DNA of 8,997 bases from an uncultured Clostridia bacterium. GTDB lineage: Bacteria > Bacillota > Clostridia > Christensenellales > Borkfalkiaceae. Both the position numbers and the translations under genes were made by a program. The stretch covers positions 1 to 8,997 of the forward strand of contig CALGVF010000139.1 of the NCBI GenBank assembly GCA_937920115.1. Reading direction: 5' to 3'. The notes beneath the pieces were generated by a model. It ran no database searches, was not told the DNA's origin, and saw nothing but the letters and a program-made list of their open reading frames with translations. Below, in pieces: positions 1 through 5,230 of the stretch; the stretch's first letter is position 1, and every line of letters starts with the position of its first letter.

Positions 1-58
1 CGCCCCCTCTCCGTCAGGCTTCGCCTGCCACCTCTCCCGTTTCATCGGGAGAGCAGAC
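1..58 (-). repeat. Palindromic dispersed repeat, variant form
   Basis: Read on the minus strand this shows, in order: an inverted repeat CTCTCCC...GGGAGAG, the link GTGGC, a small hairpin AGGC-GAA-GCCT, and the tail GACGGAGAGGGGG. This is the same architecture as the repeat units at 231-294, 401-448, 8739-8788 and 8932-8994 (CCCC/GGGG hairpin, GTGG link, variable hairpin, GACGAGAGAGG tail), but with a different primary sequence. It has no coding character. It may be cut by the left window edge. Confidence 0.6.
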
Positions 59-165
59 CCCGAAGGTGACGGCGAGGGGGTTGCCGAGTTCGGCGGGAGA
101 GACGGTAGAGGAAGTCTGACGGAGAGCAGCATTCGCCATAAGGCGAAGTGGGTTGACGGAATGAA
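59..165. repeat. Degenerate repeat modules (non-coding)
   Basis: The stretch continues the repeat at 1-58 with more short palindromes next to purine-rich tails: GCCGA-GT-TCGGC followed by GGGAGAGACGG, and TTCGCC-ATAA-GGCGAA, with GACGGCGAGGGGG and GACGGAGAG between them. It looks like a decayed or composite array of the same hairpin-plus-tail modules. From 166 to 230 I see only AT-rich sequence with no feature. Open frames here have no start context or recognisable protein. Confidence 0.4.
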
Positions 166-230
166 ATAGAAGTCAAGACGATAGAGTTCAAAATTAGAAT
201 TATGGATACACTCGCAATACTTTCAACACA

Positions 231-474
231 AGACCTCTCTCGTCTTTTGTTCGCTCCGCTCGCAAAATCCACTCTCCCCAAAGGGGAAAGCAAGTTTATT
301 TAGTTTGCTTAGGACTAATGCCTCTTTTTTGTAAAAATATCAAAAAAATAAAAGAAGTAAGATTTTTTAATGATTTCTTACTTTGCGAAATCTAACCTTT
401 CTTGCTTTCCCCTATGGGGAGAGTGGCGGCGAAGCCGACGAGAGAGGTGTCAACGAAGTTGACGAAAGAGGTCT
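231..474. mobile_element. MITE/BIME-like element, copy 1
   Basis: Two repeat units face away from each other around an AT-rich core. The left unit (231-294) reads on the minus strand and the right unit (401-448) on the plus strand; each has CTTGCTTTCCCC, GGGGAGAGTGG, a variable hairpin and GACGAGAGAGGT. The right unit is followed by an extra module (GTCAAC-GAA-GTTGAC, then GAAAGAGGTCT). The outer ends AGACCTCT (231-238) and AGAGGTCT (467-474) are perfect inverted repeats. The core (295-400) carries no gene. The element lacks a transposase, so if mobile it would need one elsewhere. A diverged copy in inverted orientation lies at 8739-8997. No convincing target-site duplication is visible. Confidence 0.55.
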
Positions 475-493
475 TTCGTATAATTACAACGTT

Positions 494-539
494 AAGACCG
501 CCGCAAGGCGAAGCGTTCGCTTCGCCTTGCGGCGGTCTT
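494..539. terminator. 22-bp perfect hairpin, possible end of the ATPase transcript
   Basis: Positions 494-515 and 518-539 are perfect reverse complements (AAGACCGCCGC... / ...GCGGCGGTCTT), with the two bases TT between them. It lies about 60-110 bases beyond the stop codon of the minus-strand ATPase gene, where a terminator would be expected. Neither side has a strong T tract (TTTAA on the plus side, AACGTTGTAATTAT on the minus side), so it may instead act as an mRNA 3'-end stabiliser or be another palindromic repeat. Confidence 0.45.
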
Positions 540-601
540 TAATGTCTTGCGACTGTCTGTCGCTTAAATTTTATACCTTTTTTCGCAATCTTTTAAACGT
601 T

Positions 602-3364
602 TTAATTTTTCGTCGTGTTGATTTTTCTCTTTATAAATTTGACAAGTACTACTATTTCGTGCCAAATAAGCGGAGCGAACGAACATACGGCGGTTATAAG
701 CCATTCCATCGGTTCGAGGTTCGCCGTCGAGAATACAGTCCTTATCGCGGGTATTTCTATTACTGCGAATTGAAGGGCTATTCCTACGACAAACGCTATC
801 GCCATCATTACGTTTTTACTCTTGAATACCGTAACGAACGACTTGTTTTCGTCTCTCATTCCGAGCATGTGCAGAAGTTCGCCGAACGCTAAGGTCGTGA
901 ACGCCATTGTCTGAGCCTGATGCAAAATCTCCGAATTGTTCGAGAAAAGCGTTTTGATTTCGGACAACGTATACGCCCCGTTGAGCCAACCTGCGGAGAA
1001 GTAGGCGAGAAGTACCGAGACGGTCAGTATCGCCCCTCTCACTATAATTAACGCCATGCCGCCGCGGGCGAAAATACTTTCGTTCGGGTCTCTCGGCTTG
1101 TCGTTCATAACGTCGCTCGAAGTTCTGTCCATTCCGAGGGCGATTGCGGGCAGACTGTCCGTAATCAGGTTGACCCACAAGAGGTGAATTGCGATAAGCG
1201 GAGCGGGCAGTCCCACGCAGATTATCAGGAACATTGCGAGTACTTCGGCGATATTGCTCGATATAAGGAACAAAATCGTCTTTTTGATATTCGCGAAAAT
1301 GCCTCTGCCTTCCTCGACCGCCTTTTCGATAGAGGCGAAGTTGTCGTCCGTCAGAACCATATCCGCCGCACCCTTAGCGACGTCCGTTCCCGTAATTCCC
1401 ATGGCGATACCTATGTCCGCCGCCTTTAAACTCGGGGCGTCGTTTACGCCGTCGCCCGTCATCGCGCATATATTGCCGTTCGCCTTGAACGCCTTTACTA
1501 TCTGAACTTTGTTTTCGGGCGAAACTCTCGCGAATACTCTCGTCGTCTTGCACGCTTCGCGGAGTTCTTCTTCCGTCATTGCGTCGACTTCCGCGCCCGT
1601 CTTGCATTGACTCTTTTCTTCGCATATGCCGAGTTCTTTCGCTATCGCGAACGCTGTGTCTTTGTGGTCGCCCGTAATCATTACGGTGACTATTCCCGCT
1701 TTCTTGAACTTTTCGACCGCGCCTTTCGCTTCGGGACGGGCAGGGTCTACCATTGCGACGAGTCCGACGAACGCGAGTTCTTCTTCGTTCGGCTTTTCGG
1801 TCTCCTTTATCGCGAGGGCGAGTACCCTCAACGCTTTACCCGAAAAATACGAGTTTATCTCGTAGATTTTCTTTATATCTTCTTCGGTAATGGGTCTTAC
1901 GACTCCGTTTTCCAAAATAGCGTTCGCGTGGGCGAGTATAGAGTCGAGGGCTCCTTTCGTGTAGCCGATTTTCCTTTCGCCCTCGTCGTGAACGGTGGTC
2001 ATCATTTTTCTTTCGCTGTCGAAAGGCAGTTCGTCCGTTCTCGGGGTCAGATTTTCGAGTTCGGACTTTTTCATCCCGAGTTCGCCCGCGAAATTAACGA
2101 GGGCGATTTCCGTCGGGTCGCCGTATACTCCCTCGTCGACCGTGGCGTTGGAGCAGAGACACATTCCCTTTGCAAGAAGTCTGAAATCGGGGTCGGTTAT
2201 CGAAGCGAAGTCCTTTCTTTCGACGATTTTGCCGCTCTGATACGCTTCGACTACCGTCATTTTGTTCTGAGTTAAAGTTCCCGTTTTATCCGAGCATACC
2301 ACCGAAACCGCCCCGAGAGTTTCTACCGACGGGAGTTTTCTCACGATGGTGTTCGCCTTGACCATTTTCTGTACGCCTATGGCGAGAACTATGGTAACGA
2401 CTGCCGGCAGTCCTTCGGGAATTGCCGCAACCGCAAGCGAAATAGAGGATAAAACAGTTTCTATGTACGCCTCTACGACCGTTCCTCTTCCGTCGATGAA
2501 TATCCATATAAGGTCGGCGATAAATACCGCGACTACCACCGCAAGGGTGATAAGTCCGAGCGATTTCGAGAGTTTCGCAAGCACTTTTTGAAGGGGAGTG
2601 AGTTCCTCGGGTTCTTCGTCGATTGCCGTGGCGATTTTGCCGATTTCCGTCTCCATTCCCTTGGCTATAACCACGCCTAAGCCCCTGCCGTAAGATACGG
2701 GCGAGGACATATACGCGCAGTTTATTCTGTCGGCTATTCCGACGGGTTCGGAAAGGGTAACGCCCGCCGATTTTTCGACTTGCGTAGATTCGCCCGTAAG
2801 GCTCGATTCGTTTACTTTGAGATTGTACGACTCGATAAGCCTTATATCCGCACCGATCGTGTCGCCCTCTTCGATTACGACTATATCGCCGTAAACGAGG
2901 TCTTCCGACTTAATTTTGCGGCGTTTTCCGTCTCTTATTACCGTAGTTTCGGGGCTTGACAACTTTTTAAGGGCGTCGAGCGAGGACTGAGCCTTGATTT
3001 CCTGTACCGTACCGATAATCGCGTTGACGACCACTACGGCGAGGATAATGATTACGTCGGGCCAATCGCCGACAGAGAAGAAGTCGAACGTACCGCCGCC
3101 GCGAATACATTTGACCGTTTCGTAAATCGATACGATTGCGGTTACGAGAATCGCCGCAAAAAGTACGAAAATCATTGCGTCATTGAACTGCGCGAAAAAA
3201 ATCTTCCACCACGGTTCTTTCGCTTTTTCTGCGAGTTTGTTCTTGCCGTAGAGTTCGAGCCTTTTTGCCGCTTCCTCTTCGGTAAGTCCCGTCGTCTTGT
3301 CTGTTCCGAGAAGTTTCAATACCTCTTCCGAACCGAGCGTTTCGGCGTTTTTCACCTTTTCCAT
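602..3364 (-). CDS. P2-type cation-transporting ATPase (Ca2+/Mn2+ efflux)
   Basis: A 920-residue P-type ATPase, full length for the SERCA/PMR1-like group, which pumps Ca2+ (some members Mn2+) out of the cytoplasm using ATP. Visible in order: N-terminal cation ATPase domain, helices M1-M2 (about 58-122), actuator TGES (190-193), M3-M4 with PEGLP (316-320), phosphorylated Asp359 in DKTGT, KGA (470-472), DPARPE (540-545), TGD (564-566), TGDGVNDAP (636-644) and six C-terminal helices. Residues aligning with both SERCA calcium sites are present: Glu317 (M4), Asn704 and Glu707 (M5), Asn732, Thr735 and Asp736 (M6), Glu829 (M8). This suggests two ion sites rather than one. The start has AAAGGAG nine bases upstream of ATG. 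It follows mntP by 16 bp and should be co-transcribed under the manganese riboswitch, so Mn2+ export is a real possibility; ion choice cannot be read from the sequence alone. Confidence 0.93.
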   Translation of the reverse strand: MEKVKNAETLGSEEVLKLLGTDKTTGLTEEEAAKRLELYGKNKLAEKAKEPWWKIFFAQFNDAMIFVLFAAILVTAIVSIYETVKCIRGGGTFDFFSVGDWPDVIIILAVVVVNAIIGTVQEIKAQSSLDALKKLSSPETTVIRDGKRRKIKSEDLVYGDIVVIEEGDTIGADIRLIESYNLKVNESSLTGESTQVEKSAGVTLSEPVGIADRINCAYMSSPVSYGRGLGVVIAKGMETEIGKIATAIDEEPEELTPLQKVLAKLSKSLGLITLAVVVAVFIADLIWIFIDGRGTVVEAYIETVLSSISLAVAAIPEGLPAVVTIVLAIGVQKMVKANTIVRKLPSVETLGAVSVVCSDKTGTLTQNKMTVVEAYQSGKIVERKDFASITDPDFRLLAKGMCLCSNATVDEGVYGDPTEIALVNFAGELGMKKSELENLTPRTDELPFDSERKMMTTVHDEGERKIGYTKGALDSILAHANAILENGVVRPITEEDIKKIYEINSYFSGKALRVLALAIKETEKPNEEELAFVGLVAMVDPARPEAKGAVEKFKKAGIVTVMITGDHKDTAFAIAKELGICEEKSQCKTGAEVDAMTEEELREACKTTRVFARVSPENKVQIVKAFKANGNICAMTGDGVNDAPSLKAADIGIAMGITGTDVAKGAADMVLTDDNFASIEKAVEEGRGIFANIKKTILFLISSNIAEVLAMFLIICVGLPAPLIAIHLLWVNLITDSLPAIALGMDRTSSDVMNDKPRDPNESIFARGGMALIIVRGAILTVSVLLAYFSAGWLNGAYTLSEIKTLFSNNSEILHQAQTMAFTTLAFGELLHMLGMRDENKSFVTVFKSKNVMMAIAFVVGIALQFAVIEIPAIRTVFSTANLEPMEWLITAVCSFAPLIWHEIVVLVKFIKRKINTTKN

Positions 3365-3380
3365 ATTATATAACTCCTTT

Positions 3381-3986
3381 TTATATAATTCCTTTTATAA
3401 ATATTTCGAGACCGATAATTATTAAAATCACGCCGCCGAGGATAGTCGCTTTTCCGGCGAGTTTCGTGCCGAATTTTTTTCCTATGAACGTACCCGCAAC
3501 GCAGATTCCGAAAGTCACCGCAGCGACTATCGCCGAGCAGACGAGGGCTTCCGTAACCTTGTATTCGGCGATCGTGAAACCGACCGACAAGGCGTCTATC
3601 GAAGTCGCGATTCCCTGAACGAGAAGTCGGACGGGGGTAAGGTTTGTAACCGCAGTCGCCGCCGTTTCTTCGCCGTTTTTATCGTTGCCGCCCCTGTTTT
3701 TTATGCCTTCGTAGAGCATTTTGCCGCCGATAAACAGAAGAAGAACGAGGGCTATGTACGGCACGGCTTTCTGAAACGCCGTGAATTGTTCCGCCGCGAA
3801 GTGAACGAGTACCCAACCGAGCATAGGCATAAGGAATTGAAAAAACGCGAAAGTTCCTGAAATAGAATACTCTTTCGACTTTTTCATATTCGGTTCGGCA
3901 AGACCGTTTGCCGCCGAAACGGAAAACGCGTCCATCGCAAGCCCCACGCCGAGCAGAACACTGTTAAAGAAAAATAAAAAATCCAT
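3381..3986 (-). CDS. mntP: Manganese efflux pump MntP
   Basis: A 201-residue integral membrane protein of the MntP (formerly DUF204/YebN) family, which exports Mn2+ from the cytoplasm. It shows the family's internal duplication: the first half has GVGLAMDAFSVS (Asp19), the second has GIATSIDALSVGF (Asp131), the acidic residues expected to contact the metal. GGKMLYEG (87-94) and GKATILGGVILIIIGLEIF near the end are also typical. Six membrane helices are likely, with a short charged loop near 98-110. I place the start at 3986: the frame stays open to 4019, but the extra residues lie in the leader hairpin, and GAGG sits seven bases upstream of this ATG. It is the first gene of a minus-strand operon with the P-type ATPase, behind a yybP-ykoY riboswitch. 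Confidence 0.93.
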   Translation of the reverse strand: MDFLFFFNSVLLGVGLAMDAFSVSAANGLAEPNMKKSKEYSISGTFAFFQFLMPMLGWVLVHFAAEQFTAFQKAVPYIALVLLLFIGGKMLYEGIKNRGGNDKNGEETAATAVTNLTPVRLLVQGIATSIDALSVGFTIAEYKVTEALVCSAIVAAVTFGICVAGTFIGKKFGTKLAGKATILGGVILIIIGLEIFIKGII

Positions 3987-4015
3987 AAAAAAACCTCGCA
4001 TAACGCTATGCAAGG
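3987..4015 (-). promoter_or_regulatory. Hairpin sequestering the mntP Shine-Dalgarno
   Basis: On the minus strand CCTTGCATA pairs with TATGCGAGG (nine pairs, one G-U) around a GCGT loop (3994-4015). The mntP ribosome binding site GAGG is the 3' arm of this stem. Seven Ts follow and lead straight into the ATG at 3986. The same structure could hide the ribosome binding site or act as an intrinsic terminator at the very start of the gene. Confidence 0.7.
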
Positions 4016-4020
4016 TCAAA

Positions 4021-4072
4021 AAACAAAATATTTCGAGACTCTTAGCATAGCAAACGTTATACTCAAGTCTCG
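4021..4072 (-). terminator. Riboswitch expression-platform terminator
   Basis: On the minus strand CGAGACT (4066-4072) pairs with AGTCTCG (4034-4040), with a further partly paired stem (AGTAT/ATGCT) inside the long loop. A T-rich run, AAATATTTTGTTTTTT, follows. The 5' arm lies in the 3' strand of the aptamer, in the segment matching the family's conserved GCAAGACC-like end. Aptamer closure and this hairpin should therefore exclude each other, as in other manganese-activated members. Confidence 0.65.
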
Positions 4073-4205
4073 TAATTTAAAGCAAGCCAGATTTAAAATC
4101 GGTGTGTTGACTTGCTACGAACGCCCGTAATTCCGCTTTATTCGTCCGTTTTTACGGCTTTTCCGGCGTAATCGGCGGGGCTGTTCGCTCACTACTCCCC
4201 TAAGA
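4060..4205 (-). promoter_or_regulatory. yybP-ykoY manganese riboswitch aptamer
   Basis: The minus strand holds the two landmarks of this class. The first is AGGGGAGTAG just after the predicted transcription start (4192-4201). The second is a stem AGCAAG/CTTGCT (4081-4086 with 4111-4116) enclosing GTCAACACACC, a small GATTTtaAAATC-type stem and TGG, matching the family's GUCAACAUAC...UGGC signature. A long intermediate stem is supported by GCGAAC pairing with GTTCGT (4183-4188 with 4117-4122). ACGAGACTT (4065-4073) matches the conserved 3' strand. Known members bind Mn2+ and switch on exporters such as mntP, exactly the gene that follows. I recognised this by eye; a covariance-model search would settle the limits. 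Confidence 0.88.
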
Positions 4206-4214
4206 AGTAAGAGC

Positions 4215-4243
4215 ATTTTAACATAAATAATTTTGTATGTCAA
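4215..4243 (-). promoter_or_regulatory. Sigma-A-type promoter of the mntP-ATPase operon
   Basis: TTGACA (4238-4243), a 17-bp spacer and TAAAAT (4215-4220), read on the minus strand. The predicted start is near A4208, a few bases ahead of the conserved GGGGAGTAG of the riboswitch, so the leader is about 220 nt long. Confidence 0.88.
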
Positions 4244-4253
4244 CAAAAAAAAT

Positions 4254-4310
4254 TATAAAAAACAAAAAAAGGGGCGGCTCGGCAAATACGTAAAACATTT
4301 GCCGAGCCGC
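4254..4310 (-). terminator. Strong intrinsic terminator, minus strand
   Basis: A 14-bp perfect GC-rich stem (4274-4287 with 4297-4310) with a nine-base loop, followed on the minus strand by CCC, seven Ts, G and six Ts. The plus side has no T tract, so it works in one direction. No minus-strand gene lies just upstream; it would end the candidate small RNA and insulate the mntP promoter 10 bp further on. Confidence 0.9.
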
Positions 4311-4376
4311 TCGATACGGGTATATCGATTATGTCTAACGTTATATTTTACGGACTGAATACTATTATATCAGTCA
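4262..4376 (-). ncRNA. Candidate small RNA, about 115 nt
   Basis: A good promoter (4383-4412) and a strong terminator (4254-4310) face the same way about 100 bp apart, with no open frame having a ribosome binding site between them. The predicted RNA starts near 4376, opens with a hairpin GACTGA...TCAGTC (4353-4375) and ends with the 14-bp terminator stem. No known RNA family is recognised. Alternatively the 5' palindrome is an operator for the neighbouring XRE repressor and the transcript has no function. Confidence 0.45.
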
Positions 4377-4432
4377 ATAATCAGTATACCATAGTATTTT
4401 AGATGATGTCAACTATTTATGTATAATAGTAT
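4353..4432 (+). promoter_or_regulatory. XRE gene promoter with repeated operator-like sites
   Basis: TATAAT at 4422-4427 is a likely -10 box for the repressor gene at 4467; its -35 (around TTAGAT, 4399-4404) is poor. ATACTATTATA (4359-4369) and TATAATAGTAT (4422-4432) are perfect 11-bp inverted copies, and the ATAGTAT half recurs at 4391-4397, giving three sites about 32-35 bp apart. GACTGA and TCAGTC (4353-4375) flank the first site as a perfect palindrome. Autoregulation by the encoded protein is the natural reading, inferred only from position. Confidence 0.55.
4383..4412 (-). promoter_or_regulatory. Promoter of the candidate small RNA
   Basis: TTGACA (4407-4412), an 18-bp spacer and TATACT (4383-4388) on the minus strand. 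It lies back to back with the plus-strand TATAAT at 4422-4427 that probably serves the XRE gene, so the two promoters share one short control region. Confidence 0.65.
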
Positions 4433-4466
4433 CTGAATAATTTAACCATTCTACGGAGAAGGGCGT

Positions 4467-4745
4467 ATGTTGAGCGAAAAAATCAAAGAACTGAGGAAGG
4501 CGAAGAGGGTATCGCAAGTAGAGATGGCAAACGCGTTAGGGCTTACGAAGCAATGCGTGAGTAATTGGGAAAACGACAACATACAACCGTCGGTAGAGAT
4601 GCTCGTAAAAATCGCAGATTATTTCGGAGTTACCACGGACTATTTGTTATGCAGAAAGGAGACGGACGTAATAAGCGTAGAAGGTTTAACGCCCGTAGAG
4701 ATATCGCACATAAGGGACATAGTCGCCGATTTAAGGAATCGGTAG
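4467..4745 (+). CDS. XRE-family HTH transcriptional regulator
   Basis: A 92-residue Cro/C1-type DNA-binding protein. The HTH fold fills residues 4-60: KIKELRKAKRVSQVEMANAL, then the turn and recognition helix (LTKQCVSNWENDN), PSVEMLVKIADYFGVTTDYLL. The remaining 30 residues are a short charged tail (VEGLTPVEISHIRDIVADLRNR), probably a dimerisation helix; there is no peptidase or metabolite-binding domain. GGAG lies eight bases before the ATG. It sits downstream of divergent promoters and operator-like repeats and is followed by a second, smaller XRE gene in the same direction. The target genes are not known; self-regulation and control of the adjacent small RNA are plausible from position only. 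Confidence 0.9.
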   Translation: MLSEKIKELRKAKRVSQVEMANALGLTKQCVSNWENDNIQPSVEMLVKIADYFGVTTDYLLCRKETDVISVEGLTPVEISHIRDIVADLRNR

Positions 4746-4768
4746 AATTTTAAACCCTTTCAGAATTG

Positions 4769-4843
4769 TTTACGTTTGTAATACGTATTCATTATATATC
4801 TTACTATTGTAAGATGTCAAGTATTTTTCTTACAGTTGTGAGA
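4769..4843 (+). promoter_or_regulatory. Three operator-like sites before the second XRE gene
   Basis: TTAC-N4-GTAA dyads occur three times: TTTAC-GTTT-GTAAT (4769-4782), TCTTAC-TATT-GTAAGA (4799-4814, perfect) and TCTTAC-AGTT-GTGAGA (4828-4843, one mismatch). Their centres are 31 and 29 bp apart, about three helical turns, so bound dimers would lie on one face of the DNA. A weak plus-strand promoter (TTTACG 4769-4774, about 17 bp, TTATAT 4792-4797) is embedded in them. Confidence 0.6.
4791..4820 (-). promoter_or_regulatory. Antisense promoter overlapping the operator
   Basis: TTGACA (4815-4820), an 18-bp spacer and TATAAT (4791-4796) on the minus strand. The spacer is almost exactly the perfect TCTTAC-N4-GTAAGA dyad, so a bound repressor would cover the promoter. 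Transcription from here would run antisense through the first XRE gene. Confidence 0.55.
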
Positions 4844-4854
4844 AAATTATTTAT

Positions 4855-5064
4855 ATGGAGTACGAAAACAAATTTAAAGACGTTCTGAAAGAATTGAGAA
4901 CTGAGAGAAATTTAGGGCAGGTAGAACTTGCAAAAGCAATCGGCGTAAGCAAGGGTGTTATAAGTTTATGGGAAAACGGGCTGAGGGAACCCACTATGTA
5001 TTCGCTCATATCGCTTGCCGAATTTTTCAACGTATCGATAGACGAACTTGTAGGATTGAAGTAA
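4855..5064 (+). CDS. Small XRE-family HTH regulator
   Basis: A 69-residue single-domain Cro/C1-type protein, near the minimum length of the fold. Residues 6-65 hold the five helices: FKDVLKELRTERNLGQVELAKAI, GVSKGVISLWENGLREPTMYSLISLAEFFNVSIDELVGL. The WENG and PTMYSLISLAEFF signatures are typical. It has no effector domain. No strong Shine-Dalgarno precedes the ATG (only GTGAGA about 12 bases away, inside the third operator-like dyad), so translation may be weak or itself operator-controlled. It lies 109 bp after the other XRE gene, and the two proteins are related only at family level. A hairpin terminator follows at 5088-5122. Confidence 0.87.
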   Translation: MEYENKFKDVLKELRTERNLGQVELAKAIGVSKGVISLWENGLREPTMYSLISLAEFFNVSIDELVGLK

Positions 5065-5087
5065 ATTAGTTGAAATAAATTACCCAT

Positions 5088-5122
5088 AAAATCGCCCTAT
5101 AAGTCGATTATCGGCGATTTTT
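5088..5122 (+). terminator. Intrinsic terminator of the XRE gene
   Basis: AAAATCGCC and GGCGATTTTT form an eight- to nine-bp stem; the loop contains a further ATAA/TTAT pairing. The T run is part of and follows the 3' arm. It lies about 25 bp after the stop codon at 5064. Confidence 0.75.
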
Positions 5123-5150
5123 ATAATGCAAAGAGTAAATTTAACATAGC

Positions 5151-5189
5151 AAAAGGCGAGGGAGAGTCGGTTTACCGACTCGCCCTCGC
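5151..5189 (-). terminator. Terminator of the membrane-protein gene
   Basis: GCGAGGG-A-GAGTCGG pairs with CCGACTC-G-CCCTCGC around TTTA (5156-5189): fourteen pairs with one mismatch. On the minus strand it is followed by TTTTGCTATG, a short T tract. It lies 40-75 bases beyond the stop of the minus-strand gene ending at 5231. The plus side (TTCTTATATT) is weaker. Confidence 0.7.
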
Positions 5190-5230
5190 TTCTTATATTA
5201 ACTTGTTGTTTGTACTGTTCTTGTTCGGCG

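Noticed and set aside
355..383. AAGTAAGA/TCTTACTT hairpin as a terminator
   Set aside because: AT-only eight-bp stem with a 13-base loop, no following T tract and no gene ending nearby; probably part of the element core.
1..474. CRISPR array
   Set aside because: The repeats are inverted, differ in spacing and have palindromic interiors; there are no regularly spaced unique spacers and no cas genes.
383..892. Plus-strand 169-codon open frame
   Set aside because: It begins in a dispersed repeat, runs through the 494-539 hairpin and then lies antisense to the end of the P-type ATPase gene; no ribosome binding site or recognisable domain.
1607..2275. Plus-strand 222-codon open frame inside the ATPase gene
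   Set aside because: Antisense shadow of a well-conserved P-type ATPase; low-complexity Arg/Phe/Tyr-rich product with no family features.
3987..4019. Upstream start adding 11 residues to MntP
   Set aside because: Those codons lie in the hairpin and T run of the riboswitch leader; GAGG is spaced for the ATG at 3986 and the family begins there.
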